Shown piece by piece: positions 36,892 through 46,215 of a DNA stretch of 64,000 nt. The stretch's first letter is position 1. The number at the start of each line of letters is the position of its first letter. The notes below the pieces were generated by a model, which saw only the letters and a list, made by a program, of their open reading frames with translations, was not told the DNA's origin and searched no databases. A program made the translations under genes and the position numbers. Origin of the DNA: Paraliobacillus ryukyuensis (GTDB lineage: Bacteria; Bacillota; Bacilli; Bacillales; Amphibacillaceae); contig NZ_QNRI01000004.1 in assembly GCF_003315295.1 (NCBI RefSeq), positions 1-64,000 on the forward strand, given 5' to 3'.

Positions 36892-37848
36892 ATGAAGAAA
36901 ATTGCAATATTAACTTCTGGTGGTGATTCACAGGGCATGAACAGTGCAATACGTGCGGTTGTTCGCACGGGCCTAGCACATGGATATGAGATGATTGGTG
37001 TGAAAAGAGGGTACAAGGGTTTAATGGAAAACGACTTTATTACACTTGGCACCAAAGATGTGAGTGATATCTTATATCGTGGTGGAACGTTTTTACAATC
37101 AGCTAGATCGGAAGAGTTTAAAACAGATGCAGGTCAAAATAAAGCAGTGAATAATTTAAAAGAGCAAGGGATAGATTATTTAGTTGTTATTGGTGGAGAT
37201 GGTAGCTACCGTGGAGCACAAGCATTAGCGAAAAAAGGGATAAAAACTTATGGGTTACCAGGGACAATTGACAACGATATTCCGCTAACAGATTATACAA
37301 TTGGCTTTGATACCACGTTAAATGTTGTGCAGGATGCAATTAGTAATTTGCGTGATACAATGAGCAGTCACGAACGCGTAAGTGTGATTGAAGTGATGGG
37401 AAGAAATTGTGGCGATATTGCTTTACAAGCAGGTATTTCTAGTGGTGTCGATGCTGTGTTAATTCCAGAGTATACGTATGATATTACAGCGATTGCAAAT
37501 CAACTTTCACAGGGGTTTGAACGCGGAAAAACACATAGCATTGTTATGGTAGCAGAAGGAGTGGGGACTGCAGAAGAGGTTGCAGCTTTAATAAAAGAGC
37601 ACTCCAAATTAGATACAAGGCCAACTGTGTTAGGACATATCCAACGTGGTGGGACACCTACTGCCTTTGATCGACTATTTACTAGTCGTATGGGACATAA
37701 AGTAATTGAATTGATTCAAGAAAATGTAACAAACGTAGCACTTGGTATGCAAAAAAATGAAATTACCTATCATACCTTTGATGACATATTTGCTGCCAAA
37801 AACGCGGTGGACAACAAATTGTATCAAATTTTTGAAGACTTAGTCTAA
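36892..37848 (+). CDS. pfkA: 6-phosphofructokinase, divergent PfkA
   Basis: 318 aa from the ATG at 36892 (GAAGGTG upstream). Active-site motifs are mostly intact: VVIGGDGSYRGA, PGTIDNDI with catalytic Asp, GFDTTLN, EVMGRNCGD and GHIQRGGTP. The first loop reads TSGGDSQGMN where most PfkA enzymes have TSGGDAPGMN. It is alone between tyrS and ahpC, not next to pyk/accA as usual for Bacillus pfkA. It may be a second, acquired phosphofructokinase or a moved sole copy; the window cannot tell. Confidence 0.82.
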   Translation: MKKIAILTSGGDSQGMNSAIRAVVRTGLAHGYEMIGVKRGYKGLMENDFITLGTKDVSDILYRGGTFLQSARSEEFKTDAGQNKAVNNLKEQGIDYLVVIGGDGSYRGAQALAKKGIKTYGLPGTIDNDIPLTDYTIGFDTTLNVVQDAISNLRDTMSSHERVSVIEVMGRNCGDIALQAGISSGVDAVLIPEYTYDITAIANQLSQGFERGKTHSIVMVAEGVGTAEEVAALIKEHSKLDTRPTVLGHIQRGGTPTAFDRLFTSRMGHKVIELIQENVTNVALGMQKNEITYHTFDDIFAAKNAVDNKLYQIFEDLV

Positions 37849-37981
37849 AGTTTTGTCATCATAACATAGATTGATCGTACTTATTCTCATGAAAATATAA
37901 TAAATGAGAATAAGACTAAGCGCATACCTATTTCAATTTATTATATAAACTTTTACTATTTCGTGAAAAAATAAAATGGGG

Positions 37982-38009
37982 TTGACTTTCATAATGTGTA
38001 CTTTATAAT
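37982..38009 (+). promoter_or_regulatory. Sigma-A promoter of ahpCF
   Basis: TTGACT (37982-37987), 16-base spacer, TATAAT (38004-38009). The -10 is exact and the -35 differs by one base from consensus. The -10 region overlaps the first PerR-like box. Confidence 0.8.
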
Positions 38010-38037
38010 AATTTATATCGAGTTAGAATTATTATTA
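38003..38037 (+). promoter_or_regulatory. Two PerR-like operator boxes before ahpC
   Basis: TTAGAATTATTATTA (38023-38037) matches the PerR box TTATAATNATTATAA at 12 of 14 defined positions. TTATAATAATTTATA (38003-38017) matches at 11 of 14 and covers the -10. PerR represses ahpCF in Bacillus until peroxide oxidises it. Their places over the -10 and transcription start fit repression. Confidence 0.65.
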
Positions 38038-38063
38038 ATTAACATTCTAGGAGGAAAATAATT

Positions 38064-38630
38064 ATGTCATTAATCGGTTCAGAAGTACTACCATTCACTG
38101 CCTCAGCATTTAAAGCTGGCGAAGACTTTTTTGAAGTAACAGAAGAAAATCTTAAAGGCCAATGGAGCATTGTTTGCTTTTATCCAGCAGACTTTTCTTT
38201 TGTGTGTCCAACAGAATTAGAAGATTTACAAAAACAATATGCTACACTTAAAGATCTTGGTGTGGAAGTATTCTCTGTATCAACAGATACGCACTTTGTA
38301 CACAAAGCGTGGCACGAACATTCTACTGCAGTAGGTTCAATTGAATATACAATGATTGGGGATCCATCTCAAACAATTTCTCGCAACTTTGATGTATTAA
38401 ATGAAGCATCTGGTTTAGCTGATCGTGGAACGTTCCTTATTGATCCAGATGGTGTGATTCAAACTGTTGAAATTAACGCAGACGGAATCGGCCGTGATGC
38501 AAGTACATTAATTAATAAAGTAAAAGCGGCTCAATATGTGCGTCAAAATCCAGGAGAAGTTTGCCCTGCGAAATGGGAAGAAGGTTCTGAAACCTTAAAA
38601 CCTAGTCTAGATATCGTTGGTAAAATTTAA
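38064..38630 (+). CDS. ahpC: Alkyl hydroperoxide reductase subunit C (AhpC-type peroxiredoxin)
   Basis: 188 aa, typical 2-Cys Prx. Peroxidatic Cys48 lies in [17 protein letters not shown], and the resolving Cys is in GEVCPAKW near the C-terminus. It reduces H2O2 and organic peroxides with electrons from AhpF, whose gene starts 15 bases downstream. GGAGGAAAA precedes the ATG. The upstream region has a strong promoter and PerR-like boxes. Confidence 0.96.
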   Translation: MSLIGSEVLPFTASAFKAGEDFFEVTEENLKGQWSIVCFYPADFSFVCPTELEDLQKQYATLKDLGVEVFSVSTDTHFVHKAWHEHSTAVGSIEYTMIGDPSQTISRNFDVLNEASGLADRGTFLIDPDGVIQTVEINADGIGRDASTLINKVKAAQYVRQNPGEVCPAKWEEGSETLKPSLDIVGKI

Positions 38631-38644
38631 GGAGCGCGGTAAAC

Positions 38645-40171
38645 ATGTTAGATAAAGATATCAAACAGCAGCTCGCACAATACCTTGAATTACTTGAAGG
38701 CAATATTGTTCTTAAGGTTAGCGCGGGAACTGATCAAGCTTCAGAAGATACAAAAGAACTTGTGAACGAAATCTCTGATATGACAGAAAAAATTACTGTT
38801 GAAGAAACACAGTTAGAACGAACACCAAGCTTTAGTGTCAATCGTCCTGGCGAAGATACAGGCATTGTATTTGCTGGAAATCCACTTGGCCATGAGTTCA
38901 CGTCTTTAGTCTTGGCTTTATTACAAGTAAGTGGACGTCCGCCTAAAGTAGAAGATAGTGTCATTGATCAAATCAAAAATATTCGCGGAGAGTTTCATTT
39001 TGAAACCTATGTAAGTTTAACTTGTCATAATTGTCCTGATGTGGTTCAAGCATTAAACATTATGAGTGTAATTAACCCGAATATTACAAATACCATGATT
39101 GATGGAGCAGTATACAAAGAAGAAGTTGAGCGTAAAGATATTATGGCTGTACCTTCTGTTTATTTAGATGGTGAATTTTTCGGAAGCGGCCGTATGTCAT
39201 TAGAAGAAATCCTTGGTAAGCTTGGCGAAGCACCAGATGCATCTGATCTAGAAGGGAAAGATCCTTATGATGTCTTAGTTGTTGGTGGTGGTCCAGCGGG
39301 TGCAAGTGCTGCTATTTACGCTGCCCGAAAAGGAATCCGTACAGGAATAGTTGCAGAACGTTTTGGTGGCCAAGTGATGGATACCTTAGGAATTGAGAAC
39401 TTTATTAGTAATTCCTACACAGAAGGCCCTAAGTTAATGGCTAGTGTTGAAGCGCATGTCAATGATTATAATGTTGACATCATGAAGTTGCAACAAGCAA
39501 AAAAATTAACAAAAAATGACTTTGTTGAGTTGGAACTTGAAAATGGTGCTGTATTAAAAAGTAAAACATTGATTCTGTCTACAGGTGCACGTTGGCGTAA
39601 TATTGGTGTTCCGGGAGAAGCTGAGTTCAAAAATAAAGGTGTTGCTTATTGCCCACACTGTGATGGTCCGTTATTTGAAGGAAAAGACGTTGCTGTTATT
39701 GGTGGCGGTAATTCGGGAATAGAAGCAGCAATTGATCTTGCTGGGATTGTTAAGCACGTCACAGTACTTGAATTTGCACCTGAATTGAAAGCAGATCAAG
39801 TGCTTCAAGATCGAGTGAATAGCTTGTCTAATGTGACAGTAATTAAAAATGCACAAACGACTGAAATCACTGGTGATAGTAAGGTGAACGGTATTACTTA
39901 TATTGATCGTGATACCAATGAAGAGCATCATATTGAATTAGCAGGTGTGTTTGTTCAAATTGGTTTAGTTCCAAATACCGAATGGTTAGGCGATATAGTG
40001 GAACGTAATCGTGTCGGAGAAATTGTTGTAGATAAGCACGGTGCAACTAGTTTGTCAGGCGTATTTGCCGCAGGTGATTGTACTGATACACCATACAAAC
40101 AGATTATTATTTCGATGGGGTCAGGTGCAACAGCATCCCTTGGCGCTTTTGATTACTTAATACGAAATTAA
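38645..40171 (+). CDS. ahpF: Alkyl hydroperoxide reductase subunit F
   Basis: 508 aa. An N-terminal tandem thioredoxin-like domain with redox CxxC (LTCHNCPDV) is followed by a thioredoxin-reductase-like flavoprotein: FAD motif VVGGGPAGASAAIYAARKG, active-site CPHC, NAD(P)H motif VIGGGNSGIEAA, and the FAAGDCTD closing motif. It transfers electrons from NADH to AhpC. Same transcript as ahpC, followed by a hairpin terminator. Confidence 0.96.
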   Translation: MLDKDIKQQLAQYLELLEGNIVLKVSAGTDQASEDTKELVNEISDMTEKITVEETQLERTPSFSVNRPGEDTGIVFAGNPLGHEFTSLVLALLQVSGRPPKVEDSVIDQIKNIRGEFHFETYVSLTCHNCPDVVQALNIMSVINPNITNTMIDGAVYKEEVERKDIMAVPSVYLDGEFFGSGRMSLEEILGKLGEAPDASDLEGKDPYDVLVVGGGPAGASAAIYAARKGIRTGIVAERFGGQVMDTLGIENFISNSYTEGPKLMASVEAHVNDYNVDIMKLQQAKKLTKNDFVELELENGAVLKSKTLILSTGARWRNIGVPGEAEFKNKGVAYCPHCDGPLFEGKDVAVIGGGNSGIEAAIDLAGIVKHVTVLEFAPELKADQVLQDRVNSLSNVTVIKNAQTTEITGDSKVNGITYIDRDTNEEHHIELAGVFVQIGLVPNTEWLGDIVERNRVGEIVVDKHGATSLSGVFAAGDCTDTPYKQIIISMGSGATASLGAFDYLIRN

Positions 40172-40173
40172 AC

Positions 40174-40222
40174 AAACTCCTTATAAGGTAGAGTGGATCT
40201 TACCTTATAAGGAGTTTTTATT
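40174..40222 (+). terminator. Terminator after ahpF
   Basis: The stem AACTCCTTATAAGGTA / TACCTTATAAGGAGTT ends in TTTTATTT. Confidence 0.9.
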
Positions 40223-40391
40223 TGGCTCTATTATATACGTTGGGGTATGAAAAAATTAAGCAAAATATAACACGTAAGGGATAGGAGCTATTACTCCTAC
40301 CCCAATATTTGAGGTAGAACCTATTTTGTTGGCCGAAAACCAACCGAAAATACATACATTTTTCTGCATTATCTTGCACATATTAAAACAT

Positions 40392-40441
40392 AAGAAAAAG
40401 CCTTGAAACGTTGATATAACAACATTTTCAAGGCTTTTTTG
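40392..40441 (-). terminator. Terminator of rpsD (minus strand)
   Basis: AAAAAGCCTTGAAA pairs with TTTTCAAGGCTTTTTT. Read on the minus strand it comes about 25 bases after the rpsD stop and ends in a T-run. The preceding 220-390 holds only a weak hydrophobic 62-codon ORF that I do not accept. Confidence 0.9.
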
Positions 40442-40465
40442 CATTGTTTATTCAGTTCATTCCGA

Positions 40466-41068
40466 TTAACGAGAGTAGAACTCAACGATAAGTGCTTCGT
40501 TAATTTCAGCTGGTAGTTCAGAACGTTCTGGTAAACGAGTGTACGTACCTACTAATTTTTCTTCATCGAAAGAAAGATATTCTGGTACGAATGGGTTAGC
40601 TTCAACCGCTTCTTTGATAATGTTAAGGTTTTGTGATTTTTCACGTAAACCAATAACTTGACCAGGTTTTACACTGTAAGAAGGAATGTCAACACGACCT
40701 CCATCAACAGTTACGTGACCATGGTTAACCAATTGACGAGCTTGTCTGCGTGTGCGCGCAAGACCTAGACGGTAAACAAGGTTATCCAAACGAGATTCTA
40801 ATAGAATCATGAATGTTTCACCATGAATACCTTTCATGTTACCTGCTTTATCAAATAGGTTACGGAATTGGCGTTCATTCACACCATACATGAAGCGAAG
40901 TTTTTGCTTCTCTTGCAATTGCATACCATATTCTGAAAGCTTTTTACGTTGATTTGGACCGTGTTGTCCAGGTGCGTAAGGGCGTTTGTCTAACTCCTTA
41001 CCAGTACCAGTTAGTGAAATTCCGAGACGACGAGACTTTTTCCATACAGGACCTGTATAGCGAGCCAT
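40466..41068 (-). CDS. rpsD: Ribosomal protein S4
   Basis: 200 aa, usual S4 length. N-terminal [19 protein letters not shown] and the S4 domain [28 protein letters not shown] are diagnostic. It initiates 30S assembly on 16S rRNA. It is monocistronic, with a long leader and strong promoter of its own, which fits the autogenous control known for B. subtilis rpsD. AAAGGAGAAG precedes the ATG. Confidence 0.97.
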   Translation of the reverse strand: MARYTGPVWKKSRRLGISLTGTGKELDKRPYAPGQHGPNQRKKLSEYGMQLQEKQKLRFMYGVNERQFRNLFDKAGNMKGIHGETFMILLESRLDNLVYRLGLARTRRQARQLVNHGHVTVDGGRVDIPSYSVKPGQVIGLREKSQNLNIIKEAVEANPFVPEYLSFDEEKLVGTYTRLPERSELPAEINEALIVEFYSR

Positions 41069-41255
41069 TGTACATCTTCTCCTTTATATATAAGATTTGC
41101 ATAAAATAAGACAGAGTGTTCCATAATCGCCTGTCATTTTGTTTTCATGTACCATCGCTCCAGCAGCAGAGAGTTACACGATACACCTTACTTTTTACAA
41201 AGCTAAGGAACAAAATGAACAACCGGTGGTTCACAAAGGCTACCTTTTTTACACA
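41069..41255 (-). promoter_or_regulatory. Putative S4 autoregulatory leader of rpsD
   Basis: About 185 nt of untranslated leader lie between the predicted transcription start and the rpsD ATG. It contains GC-richer conserved-looking segments (GTAACTCTCTGCTGCTGGAG, then GATGGTACATGAAAACAAAA) with no ORF. Firmicute S4 mRNAs carry leaders bound by S4 protein. I infer the function from position and length; I could not check the fold against the known model. Confidence 0.6.
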
Positions 41256-41261
41256 AAGTCC

Positions 41262-41290
41262 ATTATATGTTTTTTTAACACTTTAGTCAA
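41262..41290 (-). promoter_or_regulatory. Sigma-A promoter of rpsD
   Basis: On the minus strand TTGACT (41290-41285), a 17-base spacer and TATAAT (41267-41262). Near-perfect consensus, as expected for a ribosomal protein gene. Confidence 0.88.
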
Positions 41291-41440
41291 TAGGGAAGAT
41301 GGAGAATAAATAAATGATACATAAGAACTATTTTTTGGTGGTAACCTAGAAAACTTTGGTATATAATAGATATATTGAATTTTTTAACACTTTAGATAAT
41401 TAAGTAGATTTACACATTTATTAAAATATAGGTGATAACT

Positions 41441-43318
41441 ATGACACATCAAACAAACAAGCATGATTTGAATAACAGACTTGTTACCAATGATAACTTG
41501 TTAACAATTAATAGTGAACATGCGCTTCAAAAAGAATTAATTTCACGTATTAAATTGTATATGGAAGCAGAATATGTAGTTTTATACCTATATTCACCAG
41601 TTTCTTCTGACTTTGAACTGGTACAAGTTAGTACTCGAAAAACCAATCAATTTAAACGTTTTTTATATAAGGATAAAGTAATAAATAAGGATGTAACAGA
41701 TGATAAAAAAATTGTAATACATAATGGTGATCAAGCACTTCACTCGCTAACAACCAGTATCAATTATTTGATACCGATACAACAAGATCAATCTATCATT
41801 GGCTATATGCTATTAGGATATTCAAAAGGAAAAATAAAAACAAAAGAATTTGAGAAACGCTGTAAATTTATTTGTAAAGAAAGTTATTCCTTATTAAACA
41901 ATACTAAAACACACCTTCAAACGAAAGAACAAGCTAATAAATATGAGCTAATGTATCGAGTGACACAAAAATTAAATTCGTCCATGAACCCTTCAGACGT
42001 ATTAGAGGAAATAGTTAATACGATACAATCTATCTACCCATATTTTACATGTAATTTATTTTTATCACGCAACTATAAAAATGAGCGAAAATTACCTGTA
42101 AAAGAATTAAATTATAATGATAAGTATGTAGAAAAACAAAGTATTCAGGCTTTTTTAACAGGAGAGATGCGACAAGAACAAAACATCGAAAAAAACAAAT
42201 CTTATTTATTTGCACCTTTGCGTGGGAAACAAGGGATATACGGGGTGCTTCAAATCAAAGTAAAGCAGTTGATTCAATTTGACGATGATGCCATTGATTT
42301 CTTTCGCATATTAGCAGATTCTGCTGGGAATGCACTAGAAAACGCCCAGTTATATGAACAATCTACACAGTTAATCTCAGATTTGCAATTAATTAATGAG
42401 ATTACACATCGATTAAATGCAAACTTACGATTAGCGGATACGGCAAATTTTCTGAAAGAGCAATTAAAAACATCGTTTGAAGTTGAAGATATTGGATTCA
42501 TTTTATTTCAAGATGATAGTACAGATTATGTCCTACTACAACAATCATCTGATTGTTTTCATAGCGATCTACTAGATACGTTAGCGAGAGATATATTCCC
42601 TGTAATCAAGAAACAAAAAGAAGCCATATTTGTCGGTGATTTTGAAAAGAAATATCCGCAAATCCATACGAAATTAAAGTCTGTGATGATGATGCCAATG
42701 ATCCAATCCGAAGAATTAAAAGGTATTGTTATCTTACTGAATCATCAACCCAATTTCTTTTCATTCGATGACTTTAAATTAATTCGATCGATTGTCCAAC
42801 ACTCAACACTTGCATTTGTCAACTCGCAGTTAAGAGAACAACTTGAACAGTCGTTAATTACTGATTATTTGACTAAGTTATATGCTCGCAGGTTTTTAGA
42901 TGAGAAATGCGAATATCATCTGGAAAACGATGAGCGCGGGGTGTTTTTACTAATAGATATTGACGATTTTAAAAACATCAATGATACTTACGGACATGAA
43001 ATGGGGGATAAATTACTCGTTCAAGTTTCCCATATATTACGTGAATGTACAGAAGAGATCGGATTCGCTGCTAGGTGGGGTGGAGAAGAACTTGCTGTAT
43101 ACTTGCCAGAATTAACAACGGAAGCGGGAATGAAGATTGCATCCCATTTAGTCATTGATGTAGAAGAAAAAACAAATCCTAGTATCACTATTTCCATTGG
43201 AATGGCTTGTTGGAATCGATATCGACCGATAAATATGCAACAATTATTTGATCAAGCAGATCGCTCTCTTTATGAAGCAAAGCGATTAGGAAAAAACGGT
43301 GTAGTAAAAATTAATTAA
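41441..43318 (+). CDS. dgcP: GAF-GGDEF protein, DgcP (YtrP)-like
   Basis: 625 aa, soluble. Two or three GAF-like sensor domains (about 10-150, 165-300, 310-460) precede a C-terminal GGDEF domain (about 465-625). The active-site loop reads GGEEL rather than GG(D/E)EF, while other GGDEF landmarks (DIDDFKNINDTYGHEMGD, ISIGMA, ADRSLYEAKRLGKN) are intact. No RxxD inhibitory site is found in front of the loop. The rpsD-ytrP-ytsP order matches B. subtilis, where YtrP is the diguanylate cyclase DgcP. Start chosen at ATG 41441 behind AGGTGAT. Confidence 0.87.
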   Translation: MTHQTNKHDLNNRLVTNDNLLTINSEHALQKELISRIKLYMEAEYVVLYLYSPVSSDFELVQVSTRKTNQFKRFLYKDKVINKDVTDDKKIVIHNGDQALHSLTTSINYLIPIQQDQSIIGYMLLGYSKGKIKTKEFEKRCKFICKESYSLLNNTKTHLQTKEQANKYELMYRVTQKLNSSMNPSDVLEEIVNTIQSIYPYFTCNLFLSRNYKNERKLPVKELNYNDKYVEKQSIQAFLTGEMRQEQNIEKNKSYLFAPLRGKQGIYGVLQIKVKQLIQFDDDAIDFFRILADSAGNALENAQLYEQSTQLISDLQLINEITHRLNANLRLADTANFLKEQLKTSFEVEDIGFILFQDDSTDYVLLQQSSDCFHSDLLDTLARDIFPVIKKQKEAIFVGDFEKKYPQIHTKLKSVMMMPMIQSEELKGIVILLNHQPNFFSFDDFKLIRSIVQHSTLAFVNSQLREQLEQSLITDYLTKLYARRFLDEKCEYHLENDERGVFLLIDIDDFKNINDTYGHEMGDKLLVQVSHILRECTEEIGFAARWGGEELAVYLPELTTEAGMKIASHLVIDVEEKTNPSITISIGMACWNRYRPINMQQLFDQADRSLYEAKRLGKNGVVKIN

Positions 43319-43321
43319 TAA

Positions 43322-43364
43322 AATAAAGCTCCTCATGTGTTTTATGTTTATGAGGAGCTTTATT
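43322..43364. terminator. Bidirectional terminator between dgcP and the fRMsr gene
   Basis: AATAAAGCTCCTCAT pairs with ATGAGGAGCTTTATT, loop about 13 bases, with A/T-rich flanks on both sides. It lies between convergent genes. Confidence 0.88.
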
Positions 43365-43366
43365 TT

Positions 43367-43846
43367 TTATATAAAACGATTTAAGGTTTCTACAAATTTC
43401 TCTAAGTAGGTTTGATCAATTTCGTCAAATCTATTTTTAATTGGACTATCAATATCTAATACACCGATTACTTTATCATCTTTTATCAAAGGCACCACGA
43501 TTTCAGACTGACTAGCGGCATCACAAGCAATGTGTCCCGGGAATTGATTAACATCTGCCACACGCTGCGTTTGTTTTTCGCTAACCGCTGTTCCGCATAC
43601 ACCTTTACCCACAGCGATGCGCACACACGCAGGTAAGCCCTGGAATGGTCCTAATACCAGTTCATCTTCTTTCAATAAATAAAATCCTACCCAATTCACT
43701 TCTGTTAAGAATTGGTTTAAAAGTGCTGAGGCATTCGAAAGATTTGCTAGCTGATCCGGTTCTCCTTCGAGTAGTGCTTCTATTTGTTTTATAACTAATT
43801 GATAATTTTTTTCTCTTGTTGATAAGTATGATTCTGCTTGAAACAT
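43367..43846 (-). CDS. ytsP: Free methionine-(R)-sulfoxide reductase (GAF domain, YtsP-like)
   Basis: 159 aa from the ATG at 43846, which has GGAGGGG upstream on the minus strand. A single GAF domain carries the three family cysteines (GLPACVRI, GKGVCGTAV, HIACDAAS), which form the active site of fRMsr. It reduces free methionine-R-sulfoxide. Part of the oxidative stress repertoire together with ahpCF nearby. Synteny (ytrP-ytsP-ezrA) agrees. Confidence 0.9.
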   Translation of the reverse strand: MFQAESYLSTREKNYQLVIKQIEALLEGEPDQLANLSNASALLNQFLTEVNWVGFYLLKEDELVLGPFQGLPACVRIAVGKGVCGTAVSEKQTQRVADVNQFPGHIACDAASQSEIVVPLIKDDKVIGVLDIDSPIKNRFDEIDQTYLEKFVETLNRFI

Positions 43847-44158
43847 AAGATCCCCTCCAATGGTGAACACCAAACTGGTTTCATTATAAAATGAAAGCAA
43901 AATGGACGCAATCAATTACTTTCATCAAGGTCCAAAATAAATGCTAATTATAAAGAATAATGTCAAACAGTCAATATTTTTGAAATTTTTTAGCCAAAAA
44001 CTGTCGGAACATGATATTATAGTTGTAATCCATAAGAAATTGAAGTGTTTCAATAGTATCGTAAGTGAATAAAAGCTTACGTAAATTAAAAATTTTTAAA
44101 ATAAATAAGAACGAATCAATAGATAAGATATAGATTGGGTTGTTTGAGGAGGATTGGC

Positions 44159-45853
44159 ATGGTTCCTTATATCATAGGTGGAATTCTAGTAATCATCGTA
44201 TTAATTGTTATTGGATTGATACTGAGAAAAAGAGTATATGATGAAGTTGATCGACATGAGAGTTGGAAAATGGATATTATGAATCGTAATGTGTCCATTG
44301 AACTACAACGAGTAAAAAGTTTAAATTTATCAGGCGAGACGCAAGAACAGTTTGAAAGTTGGAAAAGTACTTGGGATCAAATATTGACAAGAGAGCTTCC
44401 TGATATTGAAGAATTTCTACTAGATGCTGAAGAGGCTGCTGATCGATTTAAAATTTCAACTGCGAATAAAAATTTGAAACAAGTGAAACAAATATTGCAA
44501 AACATTGAAGATATGATTGAGCAAATGTTTAATGAATTAGATGATTTGCTTGACTCTGAAAAACAGAGTCGTAAAGAAGTTGAAGAAATACAGCCGAAAA
44601 TCAAAGAATTACGCCATAAACTAATCCAAAACAGATATTTATATGGCGATGCTGAACCAAAGTTTGAAATGGAAATTCAAGGATTGCAACAACTACTTGA
44701 AGAATATCAAGAAGCTGTCGATTTAGGAAATTACTATGAAGCGAAACAACTTGTTGATCAATTAAGAGAAAATGTTGTCACTGAAGAAGAAAGAATAGAT
44801 GAATTCCCCGTTATTTACAAAAAAACAAAAAGAGAACTACCAGATCGTATCGAGGAATTGTTAAGAGGAATTCGAGAAATGAAACAAGAAGGTTACCGTA
44901 TTGATAACCTAGGTTTAGAAAGCGAATTAAATAATCATTTACGACAACTTTCTACAAGTGTCATGCAACTTGAAAATGGTGATATGAGCGAAGTTAATGA
45001 CATTACACAATCGATTGAGGATCGTGTTGCAGATATCTACAATTTGCTTGAAGATGAAGCAAAAGCGAAGAATTATATCGAGAAACATATCACTACTGTT
45101 AAATCAAATTTAGATGATATCGTTAATGAGTTCCAAGGAACAAACGAAGAAGTAGAACGATTGCAACAAACGTATTATTTAGAGGCTAGTGATTTGGAAT
45201 TATACGCAAATCTAGATAAATGGATCCATCAATTAGAAAAACAATTGGGTCAGATTGAACAAGATCTTGAGGGAGAAAAGCAAACCTATGTCACTTTGCA
45301 AGATCAATTGAAAGCTAGTCGAAATGATTTAGAACAATTACAGCATTCTCATCAAGAGTTTAAAGAACAACTACAAAATATTCGAAAAGATGAAATCGAA
45401 GCACGACAAAAAGTTACAACGTTGAAGCGAGACTTGCTTCATACGAATAAAAAATTACAAAAAAGTAATTTACCTGGTGTACCATCGTATATATGGAATT
45501 TACTTGATGAAGCAACGGATAAAAGTGATTTAGTTATGCACAAACTCGAGGAACAACCATTGGATATGGGAGAAGTATCTAATGCTTTGCAAGAAGCAGA
45601 AACTTCCGTTAATACTTTAATTGAACAAAGTGATGCATTAATTGAACAAGCTTATTTAGTTGAAACGGTCATACAATATGCAAATCGCTACCGTAGTAAA
45701 TATCCATTATTAGCTTCGAAGTTAGAGGAAGCAGAGCACAAATTTAGAGATTATGCTTATGAAGATGCCTTGGAAGCAGCGGCTAGTGCTCTAGAAGAAA
45801 TTGAACCAGGAGCATTAAAAAAACTAGAAGACTTCGTTAAAGTTCCAAGCTAG
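44159..45853 (+). CDS. ezrA: Septation ring formation regulator EzrA
   Basis: 564 aa from the ATG at 44159 (GAGGAGG upstream). One N-terminal membrane helix (YIIGGILVIIVLIVIGLIL), then a cytoplasmic region made almost wholly of antiparallel coiled coils arranged as spectrin-like repeats. The C-terminus includes the conserved patch NRYRSKYPLLASKLEEAEHKF. EzrA restrains FtsZ rings and helps place PBP1 during division. Same length and place as B. subtilis EzrA. Confidence 0.94.
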   Translation: MVPYIIGGILVIIVLIVIGLILRKRVYDEVDRHESWKMDIMNRNVSIELQRVKSLNLSGETQEQFESWKSTWDQILTRELPDIEEFLLDAEEAADRFKISTANKNLKQVKQILQNIEDMIEQMFNELDDLLDSEKQSRKEVEEIQPKIKELRHKLIQNRYLYGDAEPKFEMEIQGLQQLLEEYQEAVDLGNYYEAKQLVDQLRENVVTEEERIDEFPVIYKKTKRELPDRIEELLRGIREMKQEGYRIDNLGLESELNNHLRQLSTSVMQLENGDMSEVNDITQSIEDRVADIYNLLEDEAKAKNYIEKHITTVKSNLDDIVNEFQGTNEEVERLQQTYYLEASDLELYANLDKWIHQLEKQLGQIEQDLEGEKQTYVTLQDQLKASRNDLEQLQHSHQEFKEQLQNIRKDEIEARQKVTTLKRDLLHTNKKLQKSNLPGVPSYIWNLLDEATDKSDLVMHKLEEQPLDMGEVSNALQEAETSVNTLIEQSDALIEQAYLVETVIQYANRYRSKYPLLASKLEEAEHKFRDYAYEDALEAAASALEEIEPGALKKLEDFVKVPS

Positions 45854-45866
45854 GAGGAAATTAATA

Positions 45867-46205
45867 GTGAGACGATGGCTTGTCATAGGAGTGTCAGTTA
45901 CTGCAATCAGTGTGTGGGTTTTATTTTTCTTCTTACTAATAGGGCAAACCGATCCAAAACTTGCAAGTAATCAAAAAGAAGTGACATACCAAAAAGTAAA
46001 AATCAATGCCCAACACGGGCAGTTTGCTCGATTTGAGCATCATTCAAATGACGCTAATACAGTCAAACAATCAGAACAAAAAAAATCAGCGAAACCAAAG
46101 AATGAACAGAAGGAATCTAATCCGACGCAAGATGTAATGTATGATTTAGAGAAAAGCAATCCTGTTTCTATTGATAACTTGTTGGCTGAATTAAATATTG
46201 AGTAA
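45867..46205 (+). CDS. Single-TM protein of unknown function after ezrA
   Basis: 112 aa from the GTG at 45867 (AGGAGGAAATTAATA upstream). One membrane helix near the N-terminus (WLVIGVSVTAISVWVLFFFLLIG) and a Lys/Gln/Asn-rich extracytoplasmic or cytoplasmic tail. It starts 13 bases after ezrA, so it is co-transcribed with it and ends at its own terminator. No homologue is known to me in B. subtilis at this place. A division-linked role is only a guess from the operon. Confidence 0.75.
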   Translation: MRRWLVIGVSVTAISVWVLFFFLLIGQTDPKLASNQKEVTYQKVKINAQHGQFARFEHHSNDANTVKQSEQKKSAKPKNEQKESNPTQDVMYDLEKSNPVSIDNLLAELNIE

Positions 46206-46215
46206 TAATGTAAGT

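Noticed and set aside
37880-37912. ATTCTCAT ... ATGAGAAT upstream of ahpC as a Fur box
   Set aside because: The half sites have the opposite order to the Fur consensus and are too far apart; it is a hairpin of unknown meaning.
40256-40444. 62-codon minus-strand ORF between ahpF and rpsD
   Set aside because: It overlaps the rpsD terminator at its 5' end and has no ribosome site; the product looks like a translated hairpin.
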